A DNA stretch of 64,000 nt. Source: Candidatus Eisenbacteria bacterium (GTDB lineage Bacteria; Eisenbacteria; RBG-16-71-46; JAFGJU01). The translations under genes were made by a program, and so were the position numbers. Position 1 is the first letter of the stretch. Each line of letters starts with the position of its first letter. The notes under the pieces are model-generated. The model saw only the letters and a program-made list of their open reading frames with translations. It ran no database searches and was not told the origin of the DNA. Location: assembly GCA_026388185.1 (NCBI GenBank), contig JAPLKG010000008.1, positions 470,863 to 534,862 on the forward strand, written 5' to 3'. Positions 18,039-27,737 of the stretch are shown in pieces.

Positions 18039-18067
18039 TTGACAAGGCGTTTGGGGCAACTTAGACT
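18039..18067 (+). promoter_or_regulatory. Candidate promoter for the exbB-exbD-tonB operon
   Basis: TTGACA at 18039-18044, 17-base spacer, TAGACT at 18062-18067. It is followed by about 170 untranslated bases before exbB. The 265-base gap between asnS and exbB holds nothing else I can recognise. Confidence 0.6.
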
Positions 18068-18239
18068 ACAAAGTTGCTGCCGCCGTTGTGCTATTTCCCA
18101 AGAGACGAGACTGCCCTGCGGCGCAATTTTTTTGACTTACCAGAAGGGGCGAGGCCTAGCCGGCTGTCGGCATTGCTCGAGTCGTTAGGATACTCTGAAC
18201 GTTCTGGGTGTTGAGCTTTGGAAGGAAGGCGCCAGTACC

Positions 18240-18998
18240 ATGTCAAGTATGAGGGTTGCGCTTCTGCTGCTCGTGTGCGTCAGCGTTTTGACCGTGGCAT
18301 TTCCTTCATTCGCCGCCGGGGCCGCCGCAGGTACTGAGCCACAAGCGTGGTTGGATCATTTCAAGAGAAGCGGCCTCGTTGATTACTACGTCAGGGGCGG
18401 TGTGTTCATGCACCCCATCCTTCTCTGCTCCATTCTGGCACTGGCCGTCATAATAGAGAGACTCTACGTTCTGTCCAAGGCCCGGACTGACACCAGGGCC
18501 TTGATGAGCAAGCTTCTCTCCACCTACGAAACGAAGGGGATTGAAGCAGCCCGGGCGCAGCTCGAGATCACAAAGGGGCCCGTCGCCGCAGTGCTCCATG
18601 CAGGGCTCCTGAGGGTAGACAGGGGTACGGACGCGGTCGAGAAGTCTATCGTGAGCGCCGCCGCCATCGAGGTCACATTTCTTGAGAGAGGTCTTGTCTG
18701 GCTGTCCAGTGTCGCCAACATTGCGCCGTTGCTCGGATTCCTGGGAACTGTTTCCGGAATGATTCACGCTTTCGAGGCCATCGCCGCCGCCGAATACGTG
18801 AGCGCAAAGCTGGTGTCCGCGGGCATTGCTGAGGCGTTGATTACCACTGCCGCGGGCCTCATGGTCGCCATACCGGTGCAACTGGCTTATAACTATTTCG
18901 TGCAGACGATCGATAGATTCGTCGTCGAGATGGAAGAGTCGGCCGCAGATCTTCTCGATGCTCTCGCCCGTACCGTAGGTACCAAGGCGACCTCGTAG
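18240..18998 (+). CDS. exbB: MotA/TolQ/ExbB-family proton channel protein
   Basis: 252 aa with a cleavable-looking N-terminal hydrophobic segment and three membrane helices: about residues 56-78, 135-165 (LSSVANIAPLLGFLGTVSGM) and 190-215 (ITTAAGLMVAIPVQLAYN). These are the ExbB/TolQ signature. With ExbD it uses the proton gradient to power TonB. Two exbD genes and tonB follow directly. Confidence 0.9.
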   Translation: MSSMRVALLLLVCVSVLTVAFPSFAAGAAAGTEPQAWLDHFKRSGLVDYYVRGGVFMHPILLCSILALAVIIERLYVLSKARTDTRALMSKLLSTYETKGIEAARAQLEITKGPVAAVLHAGLLRVDRGTDAVEKSIVSAAAIEVTFLERGLVWLSSVANIAPLLGFLGTVSGMIHAFEAIAAAEYVSAKLVSAGIAEALITTAAGLMVAIPVQLAYNYFVQTIDRFVVEMEESAADLLDALARTVGTKATS

Positions 18999-19021
18999 AG
19001 CGGACAGAAAGGTGAGTTGCA

Positions 19022-19438
19022 ATGCAGTTTAGGAAAAGAGTGAAGGCCCCGCCGGACATTCCACAGGCTTCGACCGCCGACGTGGCATTCCTCCTTCTCA
19101 TATTTTTTATCTCGACGACCGTGTTTGACGTGAACCAGGCCTTGACGTTGATTCTGCCTGCCAAGGGCAAGGAACCCGTGAAGATCTCCGTGAGGAATGT
19201 GGCGAGGATTGTGGTGCACGATAAGGGGAGCATCACAATAGACGGGCAGCCCATTGCCCTCGATAAACTCAAACAAGAGGTGGCGGCAAGAATCGCCGCA
19301 AACGACAAGCTGATAGTGTCTCTCGAGACGGCTCCCAAGGCCCCTTACGGAAAGATGGTGAGTGCGTTGGACAAGATCAAGCTCGCGCAGGCCACCAGAA
19401 TCTCACTCGGGTTGTATACCGGGCAGGAGACGCCGTAG
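19022..19438 (+). CDS. exbD: ExbD/TolR biopolymer transport protein (first copy)
   Basis: 138 aa. A single N-terminal membrane helix preceded by TADVAFLLLIFFIST places the conserved Asp at the membrane entrance, as in ExbD. A periplasmic domain follows. It forms the proton channel with ExbB. It is 23 bases after exbB and 13 before the second exbD. Confidence 0.88.
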   Translation: MQFRKRVKAPPDIPQASTADVAFLLLIFFISTTVFDVNQALTLILPAKGKEPVKISVRNVARIVVHDKGSITIDGQPIALDKLKQEVAARIAANDKLIVSLETAPKAPYGKMVSALDKIKLAQATRISLGLYTGQETP

Positions 19439-19451
19439 CACCGAGAGGAAT

Positions 19452-19895
19452 GTGATCGAAGTGGAACAATGGTTGGGGAAAATAGGCGGGCCGAGGCTGA
19501 AGGTTTCCCCGTCTATTCCGACTTCTTCGACCGGCGACATTGCCATGCTTCTCATGATCTTCTTCATGTCGACGGTCATCTTCCGGGTGGAGCAGGGCAT
19601 ACCCATTGCGTTTCCTCGCGCGGAAGCGGGGCAAACGGTTCCCAGAGAGAACTCCGTCCGCATATGGATTGATGCCGGAGGCCGAGTGTCCATAGACGAC
19701 AACATGGTTTCCGTGTCGGACATCGAGCCGATAATCTCGCGGAAACTGCAAAGGAACCCCGCGCTCATCGTTCAGTTCAACGTGGACAGGAGAGCCAGGT
19801 ACGACCTTGTTTCTGAGGCGATTGACCGCCTCAAGAGTGCCAACGCGCTGCGGGTCGCTTTCACTGCTCCGCGCAGGGAGACAGAGGAGGAGTAG
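19452..19895 (+). CDS. exbD: ExbD/TolR biopolymer transport protein (second copy)
   Basis: 147 aa from GTG 19452, preceded by GAGAGGAA. The in-frame extension back to 19362 lies inside the first exbD and is not needed. The membrane entry motif SSTGDIAMLLMIFFMST carries the conserved Asp. It is divergent in sequence from the first copy, so the two may form a mixed dimer in the ExbBD channel. Its stop overlaps the GTG start of tonB. Confidence 0.87.
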   Translation: MIEVEQWLGKIGGPRLKVSPSIPTSSTGDIAMLLMIFFMSTVIFRVEQGIPIAFPRAEAGQTVPRENSVRIWIDAGGRVSIDDNMVSVSDIEPIISRKLQRNPALIVQFNVDRRARYDLVSEAIDRLKSANALRVAFTAPRRETEEE

Positions 19896-20542
19896 TGGGA
19901 GCAATAGCATTGCCTGAACTGAAGAGAAGAACGGCGTTCTTTCGAGTGAAGAAGAACTACGCCAAGGTTCTCGAAATCGGTTTTGTCGGCGCTGCGATCA
20001 TCCACGCCATGATTTTCTATTTCAGTCCGCCGTACGTGCCGCACCCTTACGTTTTGCCCGAGAAGAGGATCGAGGTTCTGAACCTTCCCGAGGACATTGG
20101 AGAGGTTCCGCCCCTTCCGGAAGAGATCGAACGACCGGTGGTGCCTGCCCAGGCCGAAATATCCGACGATGTGAGTTCGGACGCCACAATTGCACCTACG
20201 GAGTTCAATCCATTTTCGCCGCTGGCGATCCCTTCGAGCCCCGAGGCGTCCGAGGCTTTCTACGGTTACGACTCACCGCCCGAGGTCATCAGGAGTGTGA
20301 AGCCTGCGTACCCGGAGATTGCCAGGGAGACCGAGGCCGAGGGGCTGGTGCAAGTGGAGGTGACGATCGACGAGACGGGCCGAGTGATTGACGCCAAAGT
20401 CGTTGAGAGTGACACCATTCAGATCTTGAACAACGCGGCGCTCAAGGCCGCCAGGGAGTTTCTGTTCAGACCTGCGAAACAGATGAACGTCCCCGTGAAG
20501 TGCAGGATAGTCATTCCGTTCCGCTTCAGCCTGGGTGGCTAG
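19895..20542 (+). CDS. tonB: TonB-family energy transducer
   Basis: 215 aa with an N-terminal signal anchor (VLEIGFVGAAIIHAMIFYF), a proline/acid-rich periplasmic linker and a C-terminal TonB domain (IRSVKPAYPEIARE, GLVQVEVTIDETGRV and the AAREFLFRPA block). It transmits energy from ExbBD to outer-membrane receptors. The GTG start at 19895 overlaps the previous TAG and has GAGGAG upstream. No TonB-dependent receptor is in this window. Confidence 0.9.
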   Translation: MGAIALPELKRRTAFFRVKKNYAKVLEIGFVGAAIIHAMIFYFSPPYVPHPYVLPEKRIEVLNLPEDIGEVPPLPEEIERPVVPAQAEISDDVSSDATIAPTEFNPFSPLAIPSSPEASEAFYGYDSPPEVIRSVKPAYPEIARETEAEGLVQVEVTIDETGRVIDAKVVESDTIQILNNAALKAAREFLFRPAKQMNVPVKCRIVIPFRFSLGG

Positions 20543-20695
20543 GCGGACAGGCGCGCCGGCTGCCTCATGCCGGAGGCGCTGAGGGAACTTGTTTGAGGCA
20601 CGTTTCGATCCAGGAAGCTTGAGAGGCGATGTGCGCGCCGCACTGCCTGCTTGAGTTTAACTGATGGTGGTATAACTGCAAAGAAGGAGGCCATG

Positions 20696-21448
20696 ATGAG
20701 TGACTTGACCACGCCGAGCGTTGAAACCACAGAAAGGACCGGCTGGATGAACTCCCTTCGCAGGGTTGTTCGCGTTGTCTACGGCCCGGCTCAGGTTTTC
20801 GGGGAATTGGATCGCCGGCCGGACTGGCTCGTTCCTCTTATCATCTGTGTGCTGGTGGCCGCGATTGGCTCGTGGATTCTTCTTCCCACCGTAATCCTCC
20901 CCGCGCAGCGCGAAGTACTGGAAAGCCGCGGCCTGACCGAGGAACAGCTCGAGGCGGCTCGACCCTGGCTCGAGGGGAGCAGGCCGTTGTACGTCGGGCT
21001 CGCGACGGCGGTTGTATTCACGGCGCTCGGGCTCGTTGTGGTGGCCGGGATTCTTTATTTGATTTGCGCCATGCTTCTGGGCGGTGACGCCAACTTCGTC
21101 AGAACCTTTGCCGTGATAGTTTACTCTTCGGTCATCGTGGTGCCGGAGAGCCTGGTGAAGATCCCCATTCAGTTGATCACCAAGAGTGCGGAAGCCCACA
21201 CGAGCCTTGCTCTCATTCTGAGTTCGCCGGGCGCTTCCAGTGTCTTTGCGTATCGCTTCCTGTATCGTTTCCTCGACCAGGTAAGTGACATGTTCGCAAT
21301 CTGGAAGTTTATCCTGGTAGCTGTGGGGATCTCGGTGATGTTCAAGTTTCCGCGCCGGAAATCCTACTACGTGGTAGGCGCTCTCTGGCTGATTTGGGCT
21401 CTGGGTGTGGCAGTTGTTTCGGGACTAACGCACAGGCCTACCGGCTAG
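20696..21448 (+). CDS. Yip1-family membrane protein
   Basis: About 250 aa with five hydrophobic helices. The N-terminus VVYGPAQVFGELDRRPDWLVPLI is typical of bacterial Yip1-domain proteins, which have no clear function. Adjacent ATGs at 20693 and 20696 follow AAGGAGG; the second has the better spacing. A longer reading from 20651 has no ribosome binding site. Confidence 0.78.
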   Translation: MSDLTTPSVETTERTGWMNSLRRVVRVVYGPAQVFGELDRRPDWLVPLIICVLVAAIGSWILLPTVILPAQREVLESRGLTEEQLEAARPWLEGSRPLYVGLATAVVFTALGLVVVAGILYLICAMLLGGDANFVRTFAVIVYSSVIVVPESLVKIPIQLITKSAEAHTSLALILSSPGASSVFAYRFLYRFLDQVSDMFAIWKFILVAVGISVMFKFPRRKSYYVVGALWLIWALGVAVVSGLTHRPTG

Positions 21449-21556
21449 AGGCGCTCCGGAATAAGCTGGAACCACTTGGGCCGAAAATACGTATCTAGAG
21501 GCTGGAGGTGTAACCTGCGCAGAAGTCTCGCGCGAATGCTTCCAGGAGGGAGTTTG

Positions 21557-22921
21557 ATGTATTGGAAATTGCGTCGGTGCCTGTCTCTTGTGCTGTTCCT
21601 TGCCGTTTGTGGGATTGCGACCTTGCCGCTCCAGAGCGCTGCATCGCGTGCCAACCTTCCGGTCCTGCCGGAAGGGGCGCTCACTGTTTCCAAGTGCGTT
21701 GAGATTGCCATCGCGAGAAACTTCTCCGTTGTCAGCGCAAGCGAGAATGTGAACGAATCCATCGGCGCCCAGATCGCTGCAATAGGCGGACTCGCCCCGT
21801 CCGTCACGGCCGGTGCGGGCTTCGGCAGGCGTATCCAGGGGCCCACGGAGAGCTACTACCCGGAATATGACATCACGGTCTTGAGCTCCGGTAGCACCTC
21901 CGATTCCTACTACTACACCTTTCAGGCGACTCAGAACCTTATCAGCGTTCCTGACTGGGCACGATTTTCGAGCGCATCCCATTCCGTGCGTGCCTCGCGA
22001 CATTCGCTAGACGCTGCGAAGCAGAGCGCGGTCTACCAGGTCAAGTTACAGTTTTATGAGCTCCTCAAGTCCATGAAGCTCGCGGAGGTCAGCAAGACCG
22101 CGATGCAGTTGAGCCGTGACGAATTGGATCGGGCAAAGGCGCTGTACGAAGTGGGATCCGTCGCCAAGAGCGACGTGCTCAAGGCCGAGGTCAGGGTCTC
22201 ACAGAGCGAACTCTCACTCATCGCCGCAGACAACAAGGTGAAACTTGAGCGCTCGAGATTGGCTAAATTGCTGGGTCTACCCGTGGACAGTCCCATCAAC
22301 ATAGACGAGAACCTTGGGGAAGAGACACCGCAGGTGCAGGTTGAAGATTCGGTCCGCAAGGCGCTCGAACGGAGACCGGACCTCCTTGCGGTGAGGGAGA
22401 ACTTGAAGGGGGCCAAGGCGTCAGTCCTCGCTTCAAAGGCGGGCAGACTTCCGACTGCTTACACCAGCTTCTCGTACAATTGGTCTGATAACGAGTTTCC
22501 GAGGACCGAAGCGGCACGAGACAAGAATTACTACTGGTCCGTACGACTTGGTATCAGCGTGCCCTTGTTCGACGGCCTGGCGACGACGGCGAGCGTTCGA
22601 CAGGCGAGAGCTCGCGCAGCAATTGCAGACAACAACGTGCGTGACAGCGAGCTTCAGACTGCCCTTGACGTGAAAGAGGCAATGCTGGGACTCGATCAGG
22701 CGACGCAAACGATAAAGGCATCCAAGACCGGATTGGCCAGCGCGGAAGAAGACTACAGGCTTTCGCGCGAGAGGTACGACGTGGGATCGGGAACAATGCT
22801 GGAACTGCTGAACGCCGAGGTGAGCCTCTCCCAGGCGAGAAGCTCCTACGTCGAAGCTGTGGCAAGTTTGAGGGAAGCCGAGGCTCTATTTGAAAAGGCA
22901 ACGGGTCAGCCGGTGAAGTAA
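21557..22921 (+). CDS. TolC-family outer membrane efflux protein
   Basis: 454 aa from ATG 21557, which has GGAGGG upstream and begins a good signal peptide (WKLRRCLSLVLFLAVCGIA). The OEP fold shows as two similar halves with long helices, for example SQSELSLIAADNKVKLERSR and the C-terminal LNAEVSLSQARSSYVEA. It forms the outer-membrane channel for the MacA/MacB-type transporter that follows. Confidence 0.87.
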   Translation: MYWKLRRCLSLVLFLAVCGIATLPLQSAASRANLPVLPEGALTVSKCVEIAIARNFSVVSASENVNESIGAQIAAIGGLAPSVTAGAGFGRRIQGPTESYYPEYDITVLSSGSTSDSYYYTFQATQNLISVPDWARFSSASHSVRASRHSLDAAKQSAVYQVKLQFYELLKSMKLAEVSKTAMQLSRDELDRAKALYEVGSVAKSDVLKAEVRVSQSELSLIAADNKVKLERSRLAKLLGLPVDSPINIDENLGEETPQVQVEDSVRKALERRPDLLAVRENLKGAKASVLASKAGRLPTAYTSFSYNWSDNEFPRTEAARDKNYYWSVRLGISVPLFDGLATTASVRQARARAAIADNNVRDSELQTALDVKEAMLGLDQATQTIKASKTGLASAEEDYRLSRERYDVGSGTMLELLNAEVSLSQARSSYVEAVASLREAEALFEKATGQPVK

Positions 22922-22949
22922 TACCCGCGGCCACGGAGGAACAAAGCGA

Positions 22950-24419
22950 ATGAAGCTGGGACGAAAGAGAGTATTGATCGGGGCGGCCGTCGTGCTGGTG
23001 ATTTTGTTCATCATCGTCGGCAATCTGAGGCGCAGCTCGGAGAAGGCTCTCGGAGTACAAATCTCAAAGGTCACAAAAGGCACCATAACGTCTACCGTGA
23101 GAGCGCCCGGAAAAATAAGGCCCGAGACCAAGGTTGAGATTAGCGCGAGCTTGCCCGGTCAGATTGTGAATTTGCCGGTGCATGAGGGGCAGTGGGTTGA
23201 ACAGGGTCAGTTGCTTCTCCAGTTGGACAGGTCGGAGTACGTCGCCCAGGTGGAGCAGAGCAAGGCGGCGCTCGGGAACGCCAAGGCGAGTCTGAGCCTC
23301 GCTCAGGCGTCGCTTGCCCAGGCAAAGTCAGTGTACGAGAGAAAGAAGGTCCTCTCGGAGAAGAATCTTTCTTCTCCCGAGGAGCTCGAGAGTGCAAGAA
23401 CGCAGTACGACGTGCAGGGGGCCCAAGTTGAAGCAGCGAGACAGATGGTGGCCCAGGCGGCCGCCGCTCTCAATATCGCGCAGGACAATCTGAAGAAGAC
23501 GACGTTTCTTGCACCCCAGGCGGGCGTGGTGTCCGAACTCAACGTGGAAAAGGGTGAGATAGTCGTTGTCGGCACCATGAACATGGCGGGCACGGTGATA
23601 ATGACCGTGGCAGACCTTGCCCACATGCAGGTCGAGTGCGACGTGGACGAGACCGACGTCGTGAGCATAGAAAAGGGTCAACGGGCGAAGGTGTTCGTTG
23701 ACGCGTTTCCCGATACGGTGCTCGAGGGGACAGTTGTGGAAATAGGGAGCTCCGGACAGAAGGCGTCTGCCGCGTCCGACGCCTCCGCCACAGACTTCAC
23801 GGTGAAGTTGAGTCTGGAGCCTGGCTCCATGGGTCTTAAGCCGGACATGACCGCGGACGCAGAGATAACTACTGCGACCCACACCGATGCCTTGAGGCTT
23901 CCCATTCAGGCCATAGTCGTGCGCGACAAGAAGACCGTGGACAAATGGACGTCCAAGCGCAGCGAAGAGTCCAAGAAGGGCGTGAAAGGCAAAACCGCCA
24001 CGGTGAAGGGGCCGAAGAAGGAGAAGGGCGGGCAGAAAGCGGAGGAAACAACCAAAGTGGCAAGCGCAGCGAAGCCGGAGGGGAAGGTTGAGAAGGCGAG
24101 CGCAGCGAAGGCCGACAGCGCTGCACAGCGTGACACGTCCGCGTCGCCCGGCGCCTCGGGCACAGGCAAACCTGCCTCCGACGAAGTGACGGGTGTCTTT
24201 GTGGTGGACGGCCAGACTGTTAAGTTTGTGCCTGTAGAAACCGGCATCATGAGCGAAACCGACGTAGAAATCTTGAAGGGAATCTCTCAGGATGCGCGCA
24301 TCGTTACTGGGCCGTTCAGGGTCTTGAGGGACCTCAAGGACGGACAGAAAGTGAAAGAGGAGAAGAAGGAGAAGGAAGACGCGAACAGCAAGGGGAAGAA
24401 GCAGAAAGTGGCCGACTAG
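22950..24419 (+). CDS. MacA/HlyD-family periplasmic adaptor with K/E-rich insert
   Basis: 489 aa. An N-terminal membrane anchor (about 7-27) is followed by a barrel-sandwich/lipoyl half, a coiled-coil hairpin (about 85-165), the second lipoyl half (LAPQAGVVSELNVEKGEI) and a beta-barrel. It bridges an inner-membrane ABC transporter and TolC. Odd: residues from about 330 to 410 are a lysine/glutamate/alanine-rich, low-complexity insert between the beta-barrel and the membrane-proximal domain, and the C-terminus is also charged. Homologues are usually about 400 aa. Confidence 0.87.
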   Translation: MKLGRKRVLIGAAVVLVILFIIVGNLRRSSEKALGVQISKVTKGTITSTVRAPGKIRPETKVEISASLPGQIVNLPVHEGQWVEQGQLLLQLDRSEYVAQVEQSKAALGNAKASLSLAQASLAQAKSVYERKKVLSEKNLSSPEELESARTQYDVQGAQVEAARQMVAQAAAALNIAQDNLKKTTFLAPQAGVVSELNVEKGEIVVVGTMNMAGTVIMTVADLAHMQVECDVDETDVVSIEKGQRAKVFVDAFPDTVLEGTVVEIGSSGQKASAASDASATDFTVKLSLEPGSMGLKPDMTADAEITTATHTDALRLPIQAIVVRDKKTVDKWTSKRSEESKKGVKGKTATVKGPKKEKGGQKAEETTKVASAAKPEGKVEKASAAKADSAAQRDTSASPGASGTGKPASDEVTGVFVVDGQTVKFVPVETGIMSETDVEILKGISQDARIVTGPFRVLRDLKDGQKVKEEKKEKEDANSKGKKQKVAD

Positions 24420-24486
24420 CTTCCTCCGATATGACGTAGCAGGTCTGGCTGTGTGTCAGGCCCGCCGGTGCGACAGAGGAGAATGA

Positions 24487-25170
24487 ATGCCCAATCTGAT
24501 CGAGCTAAAACAGGTCAAGAAGGTGTACAACGTGGGCGCAGAAGACGTTCATGCGCTCGACGGGATCGACCTTGACATCGGTACGAACGACTACGTCGCC
24601 ATAATGGGGCCCTCCGGCTCCGGCAAGTCGACGTTGATGAACATCATAGGTTGTCTGGATACCCCCACGAGCGGCTCGTACCTGTTCGGCGGCCAGGAGG
24701 TCAAGGATCTCTCAGACGACGAGCTCGCGCGCATAAGAAATCGAAAGATAGGTTTTGTGTTCCAGACCTTCAATCTGCTTCCGCGCGCCGACACCACTCA
24801 CAACGTCGAGCTTCCTCTGATCTACGCGGGTGTTCAGCGGGCAGAACGGAAACGGCGGGTCGAAATGGCCCTCGAAGCCGTCGGACTTGTTGAGAGAGCC
24901 AAGCATCGCCCGGCAGAACTCTCCGGAGGTCAGCGCCAGCGTGCGGCCATAGCGCGTGCGCTCGTGAACGAGCCTTCCGTAATACTTGCGGACGAACCTA
25001 CAGGAAACCTGGACAGCAAAACGGGCGAGGAAATAATGCAGGCCTTCGAGAAGATCCACAAGGCCGGTAACGCCATCATTCTCGTCACACACGAAGAATA
25101 CATAGCAGAACACGCAGGACGTATCGTCAGGCTGAGGGACGGCCTGATCGAGTCCGACAAACTGCTCTGA
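24487..25170 (+). CDS. MacB/LolD-type ABC ATPase
   Basis: 227 aa. Walker [10 protein letters not shown] (about 41-49), the Q-loop FQTFNLLPR, signature [15 protein letters not shown] (about 140) and Walker [17 protein letters not shown]. These are typical of the MacB/LolD/FtsE subfamily, which works with FtsX-like permeases. Two such permeases follow, so it probably energises both. Confidence 0.92.
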   Translation: MPNLIELKQVKKVYNVGAEDVHALDGIDLDIGTNDYVAIMGPSGSGKSTLMNIIGCLDTPTSGSYLFGGQEVKDLSDDELARIRNRKIGFVFQTFNLLPRADTTHNVELPLIYAGVQRAERKRRVEMALEAVGLVERAKHRPAELSGGQRQRAAIARALVNEPSVILADEPTGNLDSKTGEEIMQAFEKIHKAGNAIILVTHEEYIAEHAGRIVRLRDGLIESDKLL

Positions 25171-25187
25171 CGGAGCGGGGGTACCTC

Positions 25188-26405
25188 TTGCAGGTTTCTG
25201 AGAGCTTCCGCATAGCGGTTTCGACCCTCAGGGCTCACAAGGTCAGATCCTTGTTGACTGTCCTGGGAACAGTGATAGGCGTCCTCTCCGTTGTGACCAT
25301 AGTGTCCATCATAGAGGGCATGAACAAGTACGTCTCCGAAAAGCTCGTGTCGGAGGGGTCCAACACCTTCTACGTGGACCAGTTCGGCATGATTACGAAC
25401 TATGAAGATTACCTGGAAGCCCTGAAGAGAAAGCCGCTCACGCTCGACGACGCCCGCGCGCTGGAGCGCCTTTCGCCGTCCGTAGAGGCCGCCGGGGCAG
25501 TTTCGACCAGCGTGAAGGAGGTTCGGTACAGATCCAAGACCGCCGCCGGAGTCAGCGTGCTCGGTGTCGACGAGAGCTACGAGTCCGTTCAGGAGGTCGA
25601 CGTGGAGTCGGGCAGGCTTCTCTCGCGCGAGGACGTCCTGCGAAGACGGCCTACTTGCGTTGTCGGTGCGGACGTCGTGAAGAAACTCTTCAGTGGCGTA
25701 GACCCGCTCGGCAAGGAAGTGCGCGTCGGCCGTCACACTTACAGAATCGTCGGGGTCGGCGAGAAGAAGGGTAGCCTTCTCGGCCAAAGCCAGGATAGCT
25801 ACGTTATGATGCCCATCACGTCGTTTCAGAAGGCGTTTGGCTCGAGGTCGCCCGTCACAATTGTGGCAAAGGCCAGAGATCAGGCCAGCCTGGAACTCGC
25901 GCAGGACGAGGCGAGGTCGATCATGAGGGCCAGAAGAAAAGTGCCTTTCTCCAAGCCGGACGACTTCAGCATCATGAGCGCCGAGACGTTCATGGAAATC
26001 TACAGGAAATTCACGTCCACGGCTTACCTGGTGACGGTGGGGATTGCGGCCATTTCCCTCGTGGTGGGTGGAATCGTGATCATGAACATAATGCTTGTCT
26101 CCGTGACGGAGAGGACGAAGGAGATAGGGATAAGAAAGGCGGTCGGAGGGACGAGCGGCGACATAATGGTACAGTTCCTCATAGAATCTCTGCTTCTTTC
26201 GGGCTCGGGTGGTGCGATAGGTGTTCTGTTCGGCGTTGCCATTGCCTTGCTGATATCCCACGTGACGCCTCTGCCGGCGACGATTCGTGCCTGGGCGATC
26301 ATCATGGGGCTCGTGGTCGCGTGCGGCGTCGGTGTCTTTTTCGGAATATACCCGGCTGCTCGGGCCGCAAAGCAGGATCCCATAGTCGCGCTACGGTATG
26401 AGTAG
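25188..26405 (+). CDS. MacB/FtsX-type ABC permease (first of two)
   Basis: 405 aa. One N-terminal helix, a large MacB-like periplasmic domain, and three C-terminal helices with the family motif NIMLVSVTERTKEIGIRKAV. MacB-type permeases act by mechanotransmission, driving substrates through the TolC channel from the periplasm. The start is TTG 25188, 17 bases after the ATPase gene. Confidence 0.9.
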   Translation: MQVSESFRIAVSTLRAHKVRSLLTVLGTVIGVLSVVTIVSIIEGMNKYVSEKLVSEGSNTFYVDQFGMITNYEDYLEALKRKPLTLDDARALERLSPSVEAAGAVSTSVKEVRYRSKTAAGVSVLGVDESYESVQEVDVESGRLLSREDVLRRRPTCVVGADVVKKLFSGVDPLGKEVRVGRHTYRIVGVGEKKGSLLGQSQDSYVMMPITSFQKAFGSRSPVTIVAKARDQASLELAQDEARSIMRARRKVPFSKPDDFSIMSAETFMEIYRKFTSTAYLVTVGIAAISLVVGGIVIMNIMLVSVTERTKEIGIRKAVGGTSGDIMVQFLIESLLLSGSGGAIGVLFGVAIALLISHVTPLPATIRAWAIIMGLVVACGVGVFFGIYPAARAAKQDPIVALRYE

Positions 26406-26485
26406 TCGCGGGAGGCGCGTACCGCGGTAGGCGTGGACGCGAGTGGGCGACACCCAGCGGCTTCTGCAAGTTGATCGGAGTCACG

Positions 26486-27721
26486 ATGCCTATCAGAACC
26501 GGATTGTTGAAAGAGACCGTGGGGATGGCGCTCTCTTCGCTGCGAACTCACAAACTTAGGGCCGGGCTCACGGTTCTGGGCGTCGTCATCGGCATCACCT
26601 CCCTCGTCGGGATGGTTTCCCTCGTTCAGGGCCTCAACCGCAGCATGGCACAACAAATCAGGTCTCTCGGCACCTCGGTCATATACGTCAGGAAATTCGA
26701 ACCCGGTCTCTTCGTCGGTGAGCTGCCGGATAGTCTCAGACACAGGCGGGACTTCAAAGTCGAGGACGCGGCGGCAATCCAGGCCCTGTGCCCGTCCGTG
26801 GTGGCGGCCGTGCCGTTGACATACACCATGGCCAAGCTCAAGTACAGGAACGCCGAGACCAACCTTGCCGAGATAGTGGGGAGCGACCCCGGCTATCTCG
26901 AAATTCATGAACTGGGAATCTCCGCGGGGAGATGTTTCACGCAGGAGGAACTGCTGCACAAGGCCGACGTTTGTCTTCTGGGCCAGAGCCTCCTCGAAAC
27001 GCTGTTCCCGAGCGGTCTGGCTCTGGGGCACTGGGTCTTGATAGGAGGAAAGCGTTTTCTCGTCGTGGGCGAACTCGAGAAGCGGGGGAATTTTCTCGGG
27101 CAGAATCAGGACAACTACGTGCTCATGCCGCACTCCACCTTGAAGAAAAGGTTCGGGAGCGAACTCGAAACATACATTGACGCAAAATCGGTGAGCGTCG
27201 AGGCGACCGATCAGGCGATCGACGAAATCACGGATCTGCTCAGGCGAAGGCGCGGCATCCCGGCCAACGGTTTCTCGGATTTCGGTGTGTTCACTGAAGA
27301 CGTGCTCATGGATCTCTATCACAAGATAACCGGAACCTTCTACATAGTCATGATAGCCATCTCTTCTATAGCCTTGATGGTCGGAGGCGTCGGAGTCACA
27401 AACATAATGTTCGTGTCGGTGACGGAGAGGACCCGAGAGATAGGACTGCGGATGGCCGTCGGTGCGCGCAGAAAGGACGTTCTGATTCAGTTCCTCACGG
27501 AGGCGGTCTTTCTTACGGCCACGGGAGGGGCGGTGGGGATTGCGCTCGGAGTGAGTGTGGGCTGGCTGGTTGAGAAGCTGGTACACATTCCGTCTGCGGC
27601 GCCGTTCTGGGCGCTCGCGCTGGGCTTTGCGTTCTCTTCGGCCGTGGGTCTCTTCTTCGGGATATATCCCGCTGTGAAGGCTGCAAGAATGGATCCCGTG
27701 GCGGCACTGCGGTACGAATAG
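26486..27721 (+). CDS. MacB/FtsX-type ABC permease (second of two)
   Basis: 411 aa from ATG 26486 (CGGAG upstream); the upstream TTG at 26471 is less likely. It has the same layout as the preceding permease, with NIMFVSVTERTREIGLRMAV and a C-terminal RMDPVAALRYE nearly identical to the end of its neighbour. The two may form a heterodimer with the single ATPase. Confidence 0.9.
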   Translation: MPIRTGLLKETVGMALSSLRTHKLRAGLTVLGVVIGITSLVGMVSLVQGLNRSMAQQIRSLGTSVIYVRKFEPGLFVGELPDSLRHRRDFKVEDAAAIQALCPSVVAAVPLTYTMAKLKYRNAETNLAEIVGSDPGYLEIHELGISAGRCFTQEELLHKADVCLLGQSLLETLFPSGLALGHWVLIGGKRFLVVGELEKRGNFLGQNQDNYVLMPHSTLKKRFGSELETYIDAKSVSVEATDQAIDEITDLLRRRRGIPANGFSDFGVFTEDVLMDLYHKITGTFYIVMIAISSIALMVGGVGVTNIMFVSVTERTREIGLRMAVGARRKDVLIQFLTEAVFLTATGGAVGIALGVSVGWLVEKLVHIPSAAPFWALALGFAFSSAVGLFFGIYPAVKAARMDPVAALRYE

Positions 27722-27737
27722 GGACTCTAGAAACAAG

